NCBI GenBank assembly: GCA_963835085.1
Contig: CAWIED010000001.1
Coordinates: forward strand, 2,666,001-2,730,000
Length of the DNA stretch: 64,000 nucleotides
Direction of reading: 5' to 3'
From: JBDIAG01 sp963835085
GTDB lineage: Bacteria; Actinomycetota; Actinomycetes; Actinomycetales; CAWJMD01
Shown in pieces: positions 52,194 through 61,732 of the stretch. Position numbers and translations under genes: made by a program. Each line of letters begins with the position of its first letter. Within the stretch, counting starts at the first letter, position 1. The notes below the pieces were generated by a model. The model saw only the letters and a program-made list of their open reading frames with translations. It did no database searches and was not told the DNA's origin.

Positions 52194-53773
52194 GGCCTGC
52201 CGTCCCATCGCGCCTGGGACAGCCAGACCCGCTCTCCGCGCAAGGGGGTGCCTTCGGCCCGGTATGCCGCCAGCGCCTGCTCCTGGTGCCCTTGAGGGGG
52301 CAACCCGCCCGCCCGAAGCACGCGCCACCAGGCCACGCTCGAGCCGTAGCGAGACATCACCCCTCCCACTCCCCGCGGGCCACCCCGACCCACCAGTTCG
52401 GCGACGTCGCCGTAGGTCAGCACCTTGCCTGCCGGGATCGACTCCACCACCTCAAGCACCGCCTCGGCATAGTCGTCCAACCCGCCGGCACCGCCCACCA
52501 GCGCCGACCAGGCGGACACCCCACCGCTCAGCTCGCGCACGTCGCCATAGCCCGCAGCACGCAGGGCCGCGGCCGCGCGACGCGAGCGGCTGCCGCTGTG
52601 GCAATACACCACGATCGGCAGCTCGGGGCTCAGATTCACTGCTGTGCCACTGCTTACGGCTACGAGCAATTCATCAAGCTCGATGTGCACCGAGCCCGGG
52701 ATCGAGATCTGCCGGGCCTCGGCAGCCGTCCGGACGTCGAGCAGCTGCGCCCCGGCCTTGAGCACATCGTTGAGATCGCGGGGATCTACGAACTCGTCGG
52801 TAACGTTGCGCGAAGCGGAGCCGATCACAGGCGCACTGGGCCCTGCCAGGCCCGCCGACCTGGCGGGAACGGCTGTCTCCGGCTGCCCGGCTGGAACGGA
52901 CTCGTCGGCCACCGCCGAGCGAAACGGCACCGAGCGCCATGACATGGTCAGCGCGTCGAGCACCAGCATCCGGCCCAGCGGGCCGGGCTCGAGACCAGCC
53001 AGGATCTTGAGCGCTTCGGCGGCCATGGTCGACCCGACCAGACCACATACGGCGCCGAGAACGCCAGCCTCGGAACATGATGGCACCCGGTCGGGCAGCG
53101 GCGGCTCGGCGAACACATCGCGATACGACGGCCCACGCCCAGGCCAGAACACGCTGACCTGGCCGTCGAAGCCGAGCACCGAGCCGAAGACCTCGGGCAC
53201 CCCGGCACGCACGCAGGCGTCGGCCACCAGATACCTCGTGGAGAAGTTGTCACTGCCGTCGAGCACAAGGTGCTGACCGGCCACGAACTCGTCGATGCAG
53301 TCGGCGTCGAGACGGCGGGCGTGCCCGATCACCTGCACATCGGGGTTCAGACCCGATAGCCGCCGCACTGCGCATTGCACCTTGCTCTCGCCCACCTCGG
53401 CAAGATCGAAGAGCACCTGACGTTGCAGATTCGACGCCGACACCACGTCGTCGTCGACCACGCTGACGTGCCCCACGCCGGCCGCCACCAGATAGGCCAG
53501 CACGGGCGACCCGAGACCGCCTGCGCCCACCACGAGCACCCGAGAGGCCAACAGCCGCAACTGCCCCGCCTCACCGATCTCGGGCAGGGTGAGGTGACGC
53601 GCGTACCGCTCGCGCTGGGCGGCTGACAACGGTTCGCCGGCCTCGGCACGCGACAGCGAGCCGGTGCCGTGCGGCTGTGTGCCGAGCTCCGGCGACAAGG
53701 CCGCCCGCTGCGACTGCGCACCTCTCCCGGGTAGATCGGGGTGTGGCTGCGGGTGCCCGTGGAGTACCTCCAT
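52190..53773 (-). CDS. MoeZ-like ThiF/rhodanese protein fused to an ATL/MGMT domain
   Basis: A 527-residue three-domain protein. Residues ~45-290: ThiF/MoeB adenylyltransferase (VVGAGGLGSPVLAYLVAAGV, VVDDDVVSASNLQRQ, GSDNFSTRYLV). Residues ~325-425: rhodanese domain with active-site VVYCHSGSRSRRA. Residues ~430-527: alkyltransferase-like DNA-binding domain (VLEVVESIPAGKVLTYGDVA, AWWRVLRAGG, HQEQALAAYRAEGTPL) with Trp in place of the methyl-accepting Cys. MoeZ activates sulfur carriers. In mycobacteria MoeZ and ATL are separate neighbouring genes. Start could be 53773 or 53839. Confidence 0.9.
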   Translation of the reverse strand: MEVLHGHPQPHPDLPGRGAQSQRAALSPELGTQPHGTGSLSRAEAGEPLSAAQRERYARHLTLPEIGEAGQLRLLASRVLVVGAGGLGSPVLAYLVAAGVGHVSVVDDDVVSASNLQRQVLFDLAEVGESKVQCAVRRLSGLNPDVQVIGHARRLDADCIDEFVAGQHLVLDGSDNFSTRYLVADACVRAGVPEVFGSVLGFDGQVSVFWPGRGPSYRDVFAEPPLPDRVPSCSEAGVLGAVCGLVGSTMAAEALKILAGLEPGPLGRMLVLDALTMSWRSVPFRSAVADESVPAGQPETAVPARSAGLAGPSAPVIGSASRNVTDEFVDPRDLNDVLKAGAQLLDVRTAAEARQISIPGSVHIELDELLVAVSSGTAVNLSPELPIVVYCHSGSRSRRAAAALRAAGYGDVRELSGGVSAWSALVGGAGGLDDYAEAVLEVVESIPAGKVLTYGDVAELVGRGGPRGVGGVMSRYGSSVAWWRVLRAGGLPPQGHQEQALAAYRAEGTPLRGERVWLSQARWDGRP

Positions 53774-53949
53774 CTCTGCATTAGACCAGCAGGCGCCGAC
53801 AAACCCCACCGAGCCCGGCCGCGCGTGAGCGATCGCCATGAGCGCCCGGCCATGAGACTCGACAGGCCGAGAGCAGATGACATGGGACGATGTCGAGATC
53901 GACGCGCTAATGTCGCGCAGATCACTACCGACGACGCTGGGAGGACACC

Positions 53950-54564
53950 GTGGCCGAGGCCACCCGGCCGCTGCGCATGCCCCGCAAGCAGCGTCGAGCC
54001 CAGTTGCTCCTGGCCGCCCAGGAGGTCTTCGTGGAGCGCGGCTACCACGCCACCGCCATGGACGAGATCGCCGAACGGGCTGGCGTCTCCAAGCCCGTTC
54101 TCTACCAACACTTTCCAGGCAAGCTCGAGTTGTACCTGGCGATTCTCGACCGGCTCAACGCCGACCTCGTCTCCACCGTCACCACAGCAGTGGCGCGGCA
54201 CGAGAACAACAAAGAGCGGGTGGCCGCGGCCATCGACGCGTACTTCGAGTTCGTGGAGCGCGGCGGCGCGGCGTTCCGGCTGGTCTTCGAGTCGGATCTC
54301 ACCAACGATCCCCTGGTCCGCGATCGGGTGGAGGCCGCCGGGGCCGTGCTGTCGAGCAGCATCGCCGACATCATCTCCGAAGACACCGAGCTGGCCCGAG
54401 CCAAGGCCGACCTGCTCGGCGTGGCGCTGTCGGCGATGGCGCACACCAGTGCCCGGGCCTGGCTGACGTCGGGGCAAGACATCCCGCGGCCCGAGGCGGC
54501 CGAACTCATCGCCCAGCTTGCCTGGCGTGGGGTGCGGGCCTTTCCCAAACGTGCGCCGGCCTAA
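53950..54564 (+). CDS. TetR family transcriptional regulator
   Basis: A 204-residue regulator: N-terminal HTH PRKQRRAQLLLAAQEVFVER, HATAMDEIAERAGVSKPVLY and QHFPGKLELYLAIL, then a ligand-binding domain. GTG 53950 is preceded by GGGAGGACACC. It keeps the position of the mycobacterial Rv3208 gene, divergent from moeZ and upstream of DUF3107. Target unknown. Confidence 0.9.
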   Translation: MAEATRPLRMPRKQRRAQLLLAAQEVFVERGYHATAMDEIAERAGVSKPVLYQHFPGKLELYLAILDRLNADLVSTVTTAVARHENNKERVAAAIDAYFEFVERGGAAFRLVFESDLTNDPLVRDRVEAAGAVLSSSIADIISEDTELARAKADLLGVALSAMAHTSARAWLTSGQDIPRPEAAELIAQLAWRGVRAFPKRAPA

Positions 54565-54885
54565 GGGCAACGCCATTCGGTTAGTCGTCTGGTGTGGGTG
54601 TCACGATCTGTGTGTGGAGTGCCGCGGGGCAGGTGCGGCGGGGTCAGATCGCCCGGCCTAACCCCGCATGGCCCATCGGTAGAGGGGCCAGGCCGCCCGC
54701 GGCGCCCGGCAAGCCGACAACCGTGGGCGAGTTCAGCGACGCGCGGCAGCCCCGGGGCGGAGGAGCAGGTCGGGCAAATAGCGACGGAGCCGGAGACAGC
54801 GGACGGAGCCGGGCGATGGGACGCCGCATCCTGCCCGGGATTCCGGAAAGGGAGGTTTCGACAGCCGCAGGCCTCGAATTTTCCT

Positions 54886-54927
54886 GCGCTATGACGATGC
54901 CCCGTCCGGTGAGGCACCGCCATAGCG
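54886..54927. repeat. Long palindrome, copy 2
   Basis: GCGCTATGACGATGCC pairs with GGCACCGCCATAGCG at 13 of 15 positions; the loop is CCGTCCGGTGA. It is related to the palindrome at 26920-26962. Confidence 0.8.
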
Positions 54928-54994
54928 TCAGAAACCGGCCCCTTCACAGCCCCCAGGAGCCAGACTCGGCCCTCACGCACCGGAGTCATTGGGT

Positions 54995-55178
54995 GGTGCC
55001 GTTTCGCGGGCGAGTTGCCGCGGTTGGCACCAGATTGAGTACCGGAGCAGGGGTTGAGGTCATTCGGTGGTGCCGTCTGCGGTGTATCTGCCGCGGTTGG
55101 CACCGGGTTAAGTGCCAGAGCTGGGGATCGGGTCGCTGAGTGGTGCCGTCCGCGGTGTATCCGTCGCGGTTTGGCACC
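54995..55178 (-). repeat. Array of 73-bp hairpin units, locus 2
   Basis: GGTGCC arms start at 54995, 55069 and 55142 (periods 74 and 73), each closed by GGCACC about 26-30 bases later. Read on the minus strand each unit is GGTGCCAACCGCGGCA, a variable stretch and CGGCACCACCC, the same design as locus 1 but with diverged spacers. Confidence 0.85.
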
Positions 55179-55462
55179 GGGCTGTCAGGCGTCTTATGTG
55201 GAGAATTGCATCAGAAGTCCTGCAGGCCTGTGATTCGCCCAAAGGCGCGCCAGGAAGTAAATGCTGCAGCTGTCGGTTTCTGAGCAGGCCCGAAGCGATC
55301 GGCCCTGGGCGAACGTAGGCATGGAACGGCCTCGCAGTGTCGTTGGCGTGATCTAAGGTCGAGCCAAAGTCGTCCTGATTCGGTTCAGGCTGGTTCGGTT
55401 CAGGTTCAGGCGAGAACTTCAGGTTCAGGCAAGAACTCAGACGTGAGAGAGGGTTGGTTGTC

Positions 55463-55684
55463 GTGGAGGTCAAGATCGGGGTTCAGAACGTCGCCCGCGA
55501 GCTCGTGCTGGAGACGGAGGCCACGGCCCAAGAGGTGACCGAGAAGGTCTCCGCCGCGATGCAGGGCGCCGCGCTCTCGCTCGAAGACACCAAGGGCCGG
55601 GTGCTCATCGTGCCTGCCGGCGCGCTCGGCTACGTGGAGATCGGCGTGGAGGAGCAGCGCCGGGTCGGCTTCGGGGGCAGCTGA
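55463..55684 (+). CDS. DUF3107 family protein
   Basis: A 73-residue small protein: VEVKIGVQNVARELVLETEA, VLIVPAGALGYVEIGVEEQR, RVGFGGS. It is conserved across actinobacteria between the TetR gene and the rhlE-like helicase. Function unknown. GTG 55463 with GAGAGGG 10 bases upstream; TTG 55454 is a less likely start. Confidence 0.9.
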   Translation: MEVKIGVQNVARELVLETEATAQEVTEKVSAAMQGAALSLEDTKGRVLIVPAGALGYVEIGVEEQRRVGFGGS

Positions 55685-55979
55685 TCCCGGCAATCTCGCA
55701 GCCGCCGCGGCCGGGCGTCGAACCGTGTGCGGCTGGCCGGCGTTGGCTGACGATAATCCGGGCGTAGGCCGAAGTTGACAGCGTTGACCGCGGCAGCCGT
55801 TACACTGCGTTATGTCAGCGGTTGCCCGGTCGTCGCCACGGTCGGCTTCCGAGAGAACTCCTCGACACCTGAGGAGCCGTGGCTGCGGTAGCACCACCCG
55901 CGACGAAGCACTTCCCTCGGCTTGGGAATCCCCGTCATCGGCATGGCACCGCGCCTGGAGCCAAACGCATAGGACGTCT

Positions 55980-57737
55980 GTGACCGACGCACAAGAGGCC
56001 GCCTCGAGCGGCACGCAGAACCTCGACCATGCCGCCGAGACGGCATCCCTTCCCACCGCCCCGGCGGCCGAGCCCACGATCGAAGCGGGCTCCCCCGAAG
56101 AGCAGCACACCGAACCGCAGAACACCGAACCGCAGAACACCGAACCACAGCACCCCGAACTGCAGCCCACCTTCGCCGACCTCGGCGTCGAGGCCCCGAT
56201 CGCCGATGCGCTGGCCGCCGCCGGCATCGTCCACCCCTTCCCGATCCAGGCCATGACCCTGCCGGTAGCGCTGGCCAGGCACGACATCATCGGCCAGGCC
56301 AAAACCGGCACCGGCAAGACCTTGGGCTTCGGCATCCCGGTGCTCATGGGTGTGCACGGGCCCGGTGAAGACGGCTTCCCCGGCAGCGGCGCGCCGCAGG
56401 CGCTCATCGTGGTACCGACGCGTGAGCTCGCCGTGCAGGTGTCCACCGACCTCGATCGGGCCGCCAAGAACCGTTCCGCCCGGGTGCTCACCGTCTACGG
56501 TGGCCGGGCCTACGAACCGCAGGTCGAGGCACTCAAGCGCGGTGTCGAAGTGGTGGTCGGCACGCCCGGCCGGCTGCTCGACCTCGCCCAGCAGCGGCAC
56601 CTCAACCTGGGCGAGTGCAAGTTCGTCGTGCTCGACGAGGCCGACGAGATGCTCGACCTAGGCTTCCTGCCCGACGTGGAGAAGCTCTTCGCGCAGGTGC
56701 CGGCGCGCCGGCACACGATGCTCTTCTCCGCCACCATGCCCGGCCCCGTGGTTGCCCTGGCCCGCCGCTACATGGTGCAGCCGACCCACATCCGGGCCAG
56801 CGAGCCCGACGACCACAGCCACATCGTGCGTTCCATCACCCAACGGGTCTACCGGGCGCACGCCATGGACAAGACCGAGATGCTCGCCCGCATCCTGCAG
56901 GCGCGTGGCCGTGGCCTCACGATGGTCTTCGCCCGCACCAAGCGCACCGCCGCCAAGGTCGCCGACGACCTCGCCGAGCGCGGCTTCGCCGCAGCAGCCA
57001 TCCACGGCGACTTGGGCCAGGGAGCTCGCGAGCAGGCCCTGCGCGCCTTCCGCAACGGCAAGGTCGACGTACTCGTGGCTACTGACGTCGCGGCCCGAGG
57101 CATCGATGTCGACGATGTGACGCACGTCATCAACTACCAGTGCCCCGAAGACGAGAAGACGTATGTGCACCGCATCGGCCGCACGGGTCGTGCCGGCAAG
57201 AACGGCATAGCCGTGACGTTCGTCGACTGGGACGACCTGCACCGCTGGGCGATGGTCGACAAGGCGCTCAGCATCGGACTGCCGGAGCCGGTGGAGACCT
57301 ATTCGTCCTCCGAGCACCTGTTCTCCGATCTCGACATCCCCGCCGATGCCACCGGCCGACTGCCCCGCAGCCAACGCACCCGGGCCGGCCTCAAGGCCGA
57401 GAACGTCGAAGACCTCGGTGAGACCGGCAAACGCGGCGGCAAGACCTCCGCTCACGGCAGCGGTGGCCGGCACGCGGCCAAGGCGGACGACCACAAGGCT
57501 GACGACGACAAACCCGCCCGTACCAACCGCAACCGCCGTCGCACTCGGGGCGGTGCACGCGAGGCCGCCGTGCAACCCAACGCGGAAGGCACCCACGCAG
57601 CGGCCAAGGCGGTCGCAACCGGTCCGGAGGGCGAGGCCGGCACCGGGGACGCCCCTGCGCGCCGCCGGCGTCGCCGACGCGGCGGTAAGTCAGGGGCCGG
57701 CGCCAGCGAATCGGCCGCAGCCACTCCCACGGCCTGA
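55980..57737 (+). CDS. DEAD-box RNA helicase (RhlE-like)
   Basis: A 585-residue helicase. Q motif FADLGVEAPIADALAAAGI; motif I AKTGTGKT near 105; VLDEADEML (DEAD) near 219; FSATMPGPV (SAT); HRIGRTGRAG (motif VI). It ends in a long basic, disordered tail with RNRRRTRGG and RRRRRRGG. An acidic N-terminal segment contains NTEPQ repeats (56105-56150). I choose GTG 55980, with AGGA upstream; the open frame from 55812 would add an atypical leader. Such helicases act in cold or RNA decay. The 295-bp leader holds no gene but includes imperfect stem-loops. Confidence 0.92.
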   Translation: MTDAQEAASSGTQNLDHAAETASLPTAPAAEPTIEAGSPEEQHTEPQNTEPQNTEPQHPELQPTFADLGVEAPIADALAAAGIVHPFPIQAMTLPVALARHDIIGQAKTGTGKTLGFGIPVLMGVHGPGEDGFPGSGAPQALIVVPTRELAVQVSTDLDRAAKNRSARVLTVYGGRAYEPQVEALKRGVEVVVGTPGRLLDLAQQRHLNLGECKFVVLDEADEMLDLGFLPDVEKLFAQVPARRHTMLFSATMPGPVVALARRYMVQPTHIRASEPDDHSHIVRSITQRVYRAHAMDKTEMLARILQARGRGLTMVFARTKRTAAKVADDLAERGFAAAAIHGDLGQGAREQALRAFRNGKVDVLVATDVAARGIDVDDVTHVINYQCPEDEKTYVHRIGRTGRAGKNGIAVTFVDWDDLHRWAMVDKALSIGLPEPVETYSSSEHLFSDLDIPADATGRLPRSQRTRAGLKAENVEDLGETGKRGGKTSAHGSGGRHAAKADDHKADDDKPARTNRNRRRTRGGAREAAVQPNAEGTHAAAKAVATGPEGEAGTGDAPARRRRRRRGGKSGAGASESAAATPTA

Positions 57738-57787
57738 ACTGGGGGCGCGCCTCTGCCGGCGCAGCCTTCTGAGGATTCTGACGGCTC

Positions 57788-58597
57788 CTACGACGCCTCC
57801 GCGCGCCAGGCGGCCAGCAACTGCCCGGCGATCGCCCGGTATGCCTGCGCACCCGCAGACGACCGGGCGGTCGCCAGCACCGAACGCCCCAATGCGGGCG
57901 CTTCGGCGAACCTGATCGACTTGGGGATCGGCGGGTCGAGCACGGGCACGCCGTACCGCTCCCGCACGTCGGCAAGCACGGCCCTTGCGTGAGTGGTGCG
58001 GCCGTCGTACATGGTGGGCAGAATGCCGCGCACGACCAGATCCGGATTGAGGATCTGCTGCACGTCGGCAATGGTGTCCAGCAGCTGCCCTACGCCGCGG
58101 TGGCTGAGCATCTCGCATTGCAGCGGCACCAGCACTTCATCGGCGGCGGTGAGCGCGTTGAGGGTTAGCACGCCGAGTGATGGCGAGCAATCCATCAGCA
58201 CCACGGAGTAGTCGCCGAGCGTGTCGAGCACTCCGCGCAACGCGTACTCGCGTCCGGCACGACTCAGCAGCTGGGCCTCGGTGCCGGCCAGATCGATCGT
58301 CGCAGGCAGCAGATCGAGGCCATCCCGCACCTGCAACAGCACCGACGCCACGTCGACCCGGTGCACAAGCACGTCGTGCAGGCTCTGCTGCACGGACTCC
58401 GGATCGATGCCCAGACTGAACGTCAGGCATGCCTGGGCGTCCAGATCCACGACCAGAACGCGCTCTCCCTCGGCCACCAGGGCCTCCGCCAGCGAGACCA
58501 CCGTTGTGGTCTTCGCCACGCCGCCCTTCTGGTTCGCGACGGCTACCCGGCGGCCACGGCGGGCCTGCGGCGGATTGTTTGGTGAAAATCGCGTCAC
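57788..58597 (-). CDS. ParA family ATPase
   Basis: A 269-residue Walker-type ATPase: deviant Walker A ANQKGGVAKTTT (21-32), VLVVDLDAQACLTFSLG, and YSVVLMDCSPSLGVLTLNAL. GTG 58597 gives a normal ParA opening; an upstream frame extension to 58849 is unlikely. There is no ParB next to it, so it is an orphan ParA (as in mycobacteria, Rv3213c). Likely roles are positioning of cargo or cell-cycle complexes. Confidence 0.92.
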   Translation of the reverse strand: MTRFSPNNPPQARRGRRVAVANQKGGVAKTTTVVSLAEALVAEGERVLVVDLDAQACLTFSLGIDPESVQQSLHDVLVHRVDVASVLLQVRDGLDLLPATIDLAGTEAQLLSRAGREYALRGVLDTLGDYSVVLMDCSPSLGVLTLNALTAADEVLVPLQCEMLSHRGVGQLLDTIADVQQILNPDLVVRGILPTMYDGRTTHARAVLADVRERYGVPVLDPPIPKSIRFAEAPALGRSVLATARSSAGAQAYRAIAGQLLAAWRAEAS

Positions 58598-58707
58598 AGT
58601 CGGGCATTCTGCCTGTCCACCGCGACATGGCGCACGGGACCGGCAGACAATCTCCCGAACAGGGGGATTCAGACGTGAGATCGTCCTATGTTGGGAGACA
58701 GTGGGGT

Positions 58708-58727
58708 CCCGACTGTGAGCAGTCGGG
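58708..58727. other. Inverted repeat in the parA/anti-sigma-like divergent gap
   Basis: CCCGACT and AGTCGGG flank a six-base loop. It lies 35 bases before the + strand gene at 58762 and may be an operator or leader hairpin. Confidence 0.4.
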
Positions 58728-58761
58728 CATTTCTGGCACCAATTACGCGCCGCGTCAACGA

Positions 58762-59154
58762 ATGGGGAAGAATCGGCCCGTGGAGTTGATCGCAGAGCTC
58801 GGTTCGGGGACACGCGAGGTATCTCGTGCTCGCCGTGCGCTGGCGGCATCCCTCGACACCTGGGGGTGGAACGGAGAGGCGGCCGACGTCGCCATCCTCT
58901 TGACCAGTGAGCTGGTCACCAATGCCATCAAGCACGGCACCGGGCCCATCAGGCTGTCGGCAGGAATCGACAACGGCCGCGTCCTACGGGTCGAGGTCCG
59001 AGACCATCAGCAACGCGGCTTGCAGGTGCGCGAAGCCCACGACGACGACGAAGACGGCCGCGGCCTGCAGTTGGTGGACGTCCTGGCCGACGCCTGGGGC
59101 TGGCAGCCCGGGGGCGACGGCAAGCACGTCTGGTTCGAGTTGGGCCCCACCTGA
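58762..59154 (+). CDS. HATPase_c anti-sigma-factor-like ATP-binding protein
   Basis: A 130-residue GHKL-type protein like RsbW: AILLTSELVTNAIKHGTGPI (N box), VEVRDHQQRG (G1) and DGRGLQLVDVLADAWGW (G2). Such proteins bind ATP and sigma factors or act as serine kinases. Start ATG 58762 is followed by a normal N-terminus; the longer open frame upstream would cross into parA. No partner gene is adjacent. Confidence 0.88.
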   Translation: MGKNRPVELIAELGSGTREVSRARRALAASLDTWGWNGEAADVAILLTSELVTNAIKHGTGPIRLSAGIDNGRVLRVEVRDHQQRGLQVREAHDDDEDGRGLQLVDVLADAWGWQPGGDGKHVWFELGPT

Positions 59155-59215
59155 GGCCTCAGGCGCTACCCGAGATGTGAGCTCTGGGGTGGCTTGCGCC
59201 GTAAGCCGGCTCCGT

Positions 59216-60043
59216 TCACCCGCGCGCGGCCGCCTCGATCCGCGCCAGTTCCCTCGGCTCGGTGAGATTCTCCGCCAGCAGATTGCGCTTGCCCGTGCCG
59301 TGGTAGTCGCTGCCGCCGGTCGCGATCAGGTCGTACTTGGACGTCCACGCCAGAAGCTGCCGCTGCGCCGCCTCGTCATGGTCGCGGTGACGCACCTCCA
59401 GACCGAGCAGGCCGGCCTCCACCAACTCCTCCAACAACGCCTCGTCCAGTTGCTTGCGCTGCCGTTGCGCCAGCCCGTGCGCCACGACCGGCACACCGCC
59501 CGCGGCCCGCACCGCCCTGACCGCTGTGGCCAGATCGGGCGCGTAGTGATGCACGTGATACTTCGAGCGGGCGTGCAAGACCTGTGCGAACGCCTCATCG
59601 CGGTGGGTGAACACCCCCGCACGCACCAGAGCGTCGGCGATATGCGGCCGGCCGATCGTCGAGCCGGGCTCCACTTCGTCCAACACGTGATCCCAGGTGA
59701 GCGGGTAGTCGACGGCGATGAGGTCGACCATGCGCTGGGCGCGGGTCTCTCGAGACTGCCGCGCCAGCCGCATCTCGGCGGCCAGCTCCGGTGAGGTGGG
59801 GTCGAGCAGGAAACCCAGCAGGTGCAGACTCGCGCCGTCGCGCTCGGTGGAGATCTCGATGCCCGGCAAGACGCGCACACCCAGACGTTCGCCGGTCTCG
59901 ATCGCCTCGTCCCAGCCCTCGGCGGTGTCGTGATCGGTCAGTGCCATGACGTCCAGACCTGCTTCCGCCGCCTCAGCTACCACCTGGGCGGGCGATCCGG
60001 TGCCGTCCGAGCGGTTGGAGTGAGTGTGCAGGTCGGCGCGCAT
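59216..60043 (-). CDS. PHP domain-containing metal-dependent phosphoesterase
   Basis: A 275-residue PHP protein: metal motif MRADLHTHSNRSDGTGSPAQV, MALTDHDTAEGWDEA, IEISTERDGASLHLLGF, HHYAPDLATAVRAVRAAG and final GSDYHG. The family includes nucleotide phosphatases such as 3',5'-bisphosphate nucleosidases. ATG 60043 gives the natural start; the open frame to 60112 extends into a C-rich leader. Confidence 0.9.
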   Translation of the reverse strand: MRADLHTHSNRSDGTGSPAQVVAEAAEAGLDVMALTDHDTAEGWDEAIETGERLGVRVLPGIEISTERDGASLHLLGFLLDPTSPELAAEMRLARQSRETRAQRMVDLIAVDYPLTWDHVLDEVEPGSTIGRPHIADALVRAGVFTHRDEAFAQVLHARSKYHVHHYAPDLATAVRAVRAAGGVPVVAHGLAQRQRKQLDEALLEELVEAGLLGLEVRHRDHDEAAQRQLLAWTSKYDLIATGGSDYHGTGKRNLLAENLTEPRELARIEAAARG

Positions 60044-60162
60044 CCCTAGATTCTGGCGGACCGGGCCGTGTTCTCCGCGCTGGGCCCCTTGAGGGACGTC
60101 ACCGTGTCTCACTCGTTACAGCCGGACGGCGCAAACGAGCCGGCAACCAGCCGGAAACAGGC

Positions 60163-61350
60163 TCAGCCCGCCGCGGTGGGACTCGGACCGGTGCTTGCGA
60201 CGGATGACGGGGTCGTCAGGGACGGACCGGACGTCTGGGTCGGGGACGGCGTGGTGGGAGCAGGCGTGGTCGGGTATTTCGGCAACTGGGTCGTCGGGAT
60301 GGCGGGAGTGGTTGGCGTCGTGGTGGGAGGCGTCTTCGTCGGGGCGGGCGTGGGCGGCGTAGGCGTGGTCGGCTTGGGCTGCGGGGGTGCCGGAGTGCTC
60401 GACCCGGCCGGCGGTGCCTGGACGGGAGCCGTGCTCACCGAGCCCGGAGCAGCCGGGACCGCATAGCCGCCACCGCTGTACTGGTTGGCGATCGCGATGA
60501 CCTTCTGCACGTACCACTCGGCGTGGTTGTAGGAGAAGATCGCGTCGTGCAGGTGCTGTGGGTCCTTCAGCGATCCGCCGCCGGCGTGGCAGAGGTAGCC
60601 CGCAGCCGCCAGGGTGGCGTCGTAGACGTTGTTGACGTCCTTGACGCCGTCGCCGTTGCCGTCGGCTCCGGCGGTGCGCCAGGTCGAGTCGAGGAACTGC
60701 ATCGGCCCCTTGGCCGTGCCGTAGGCGGTGGCCGGGCCCTGGATGACGCCGCGTGTGGTGCCGTTGGCATCGACCTTGCCGCCCTCGGCATGGCCTGACT
60801 CGATCTGACCGATCGCCGCGAGCAGCGACCAGCCGATCTGGCAGCCGGGCGTGAGCTGGTTCTGCTTGGCCGCCGCCTTCTTGTACGCGTCGAGCAGGGG
60901 CGCCGGGATGCCCAGGCTCGCGGCCGTGGCGCTGGTGTCCGCTCCCCCGGCTGCGACCGGGGCACCCGCCGCAAGGACGGCTCCGGCAGCCGTTATCGGC
61001 GCGGCGGGAGCCAGCTGTATGAGCTGGACGGGAGCTACGTCGCTGACAGACGACGCCACGGTCAGGTTTGCCTGGCCGGCCACCACTGGGGTGGCAAGCA
61101 GGCTGACGTCGCTGGAATCGAGCGAGGCGGCACCGCGGTCGGCGTGTACGACCTCCAGACCCGAGGCCGCCAGAGCCGAGGGCAGCCCCACGATCGAACC
61201 GGCCAACGTCGAACCCACGAACGCAAGTGCGGTGGCTGCGGCAAGGTGGCGGGTCTTGTGATGGGACACGATTCTGTGTCGGCCGACCCGTGGACGACCT
61301 TGACCCTCGGCAGACGAGAGGTTCCCGGCGTCTTCGATTTCCTCCGACAT
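60163..61350 (-). CDS. Lytic transglycosylase domain protein, secreted
   Basis: A 395-residue cell-wall enzyme: cytosolic basic N-terminus, signal/anchor helix about 37-61 (AAATALAFVGSTLAGSIVGL), linker rich in Ala/Val, and SLT domain around residues 145-300 with catalytic E184 (IGQIESGHAEGG), QGPATAYGTAKGPMQFLDST and YNHAEWYVQKV. It ends in a ~95-residue Pro/Thr-rich tail. AAAGGAGGG precedes the ATG by about 10 bases. It likely cleaves peptidoglycan during growth. Confidence 0.9.
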   Translation of the reverse strand: MSEEIEDAGNLSSAEGQGRPRVGRHRIVSHHKTRHLAAATALAFVGSTLAGSIVGLPSALAASGLEVVHADRGAASLDSSDVSLLATPVVAGQANLTVASSVSDVAPVQLIQLAPAAPITAAGAVLAAGAPVAAGGADTSATAASLGIPAPLLDAYKKAAAKQNQLTPGCQIGWSLLAAIGQIESGHAEGGKVDANGTTRGVIQGPATAYGTAKGPMQFLDSTWRTAGADGNGDGVKDVNNVYDATLAAAGYLCHAGGGSLKDPQHLHDAIFSYNHAEWYVQKVIAIANQYSGGGYAVPAAPGSVSTAPVQAPPAGSSTPAPPQPKPTTPTPPTPAPTKTPPTTTPTTPAIPTTQLPKYPTTPAPTTPSPTQTSGPSLTTPSSVASTGPSPTAAG

Positions 61351-61732
61351 GCCGGATAAACCCTCCTTTGCAACTCGGGCTTACCCCTGCAGCCCGCGCT
61401 CCCCCTGCACTCTAAACCTGCCGTGGCAAAGCCTGACGGGCCAAAGCACTCGAACTCGTCCCATGTTAGGGCTTGCCCAGAAATATGCACTGCAGTATCG
61501 GTTTCTGGGCGGGATGGCTGACCAGGCGGAGGTCCGCCCGCGCAGCCGAGCTACGTGGGCGCGGCCGACAACGCCGTCAGGCGCCCGATCCAGGAAGCGA
61601 CACTGTAGTGGCCATTTATGGGCGCGCCCCTGGCGTTGTCACGACACGGTCACACCCGTGGGTGCAGGCTCGTGCGCCGCTTCTCGGCATGTCCAACAAG
61701 CCTGCACCCTCCGTGTGACGCGAATCTTCCGA
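61351..61732. other. 382-bp intergenic region
   Basis: No gene is supported. It holds the leader of the lytic transglycosylase gene and a segment ATGCACTGCAGTATCGGTTTCTGGGCGGG (61483-61511, split here for length: CTGCAG and TCGGTTTCTG) with a near copy at 55264-55290. No clear riboswitch core was found. Confidence 0.5.

Larger units (their letters stand above)
54565..55462. other. 898-bp repeat-bearing intergenic region
   Basis: No supported gene. It contains a palindrome and an array of three hairpin units related to those near 27 kb, listed separately. It also holds, at about 55264-55290, a CTGCAGCTGTCGGTTTCTGA-type segment that has a near copy at 61489-61512. The last 80 bases carry a TTCAGGTTCAGG run upstream of the DUF3107 gene. 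Confidence 0.6.

Noticed and set aside
54561..55103. 180-codon minus-strand frame in the repeat region
   Set aside because: It runs across the palindrome and hairpin units and has no domain or ribosome site.
61351..61500. c-di-AMP (ydaO-type) riboswitch upstream of the lytic transglycosylase gene
   Set aside because: Expected because of the gene type, but I could not find the conserved core motifs.
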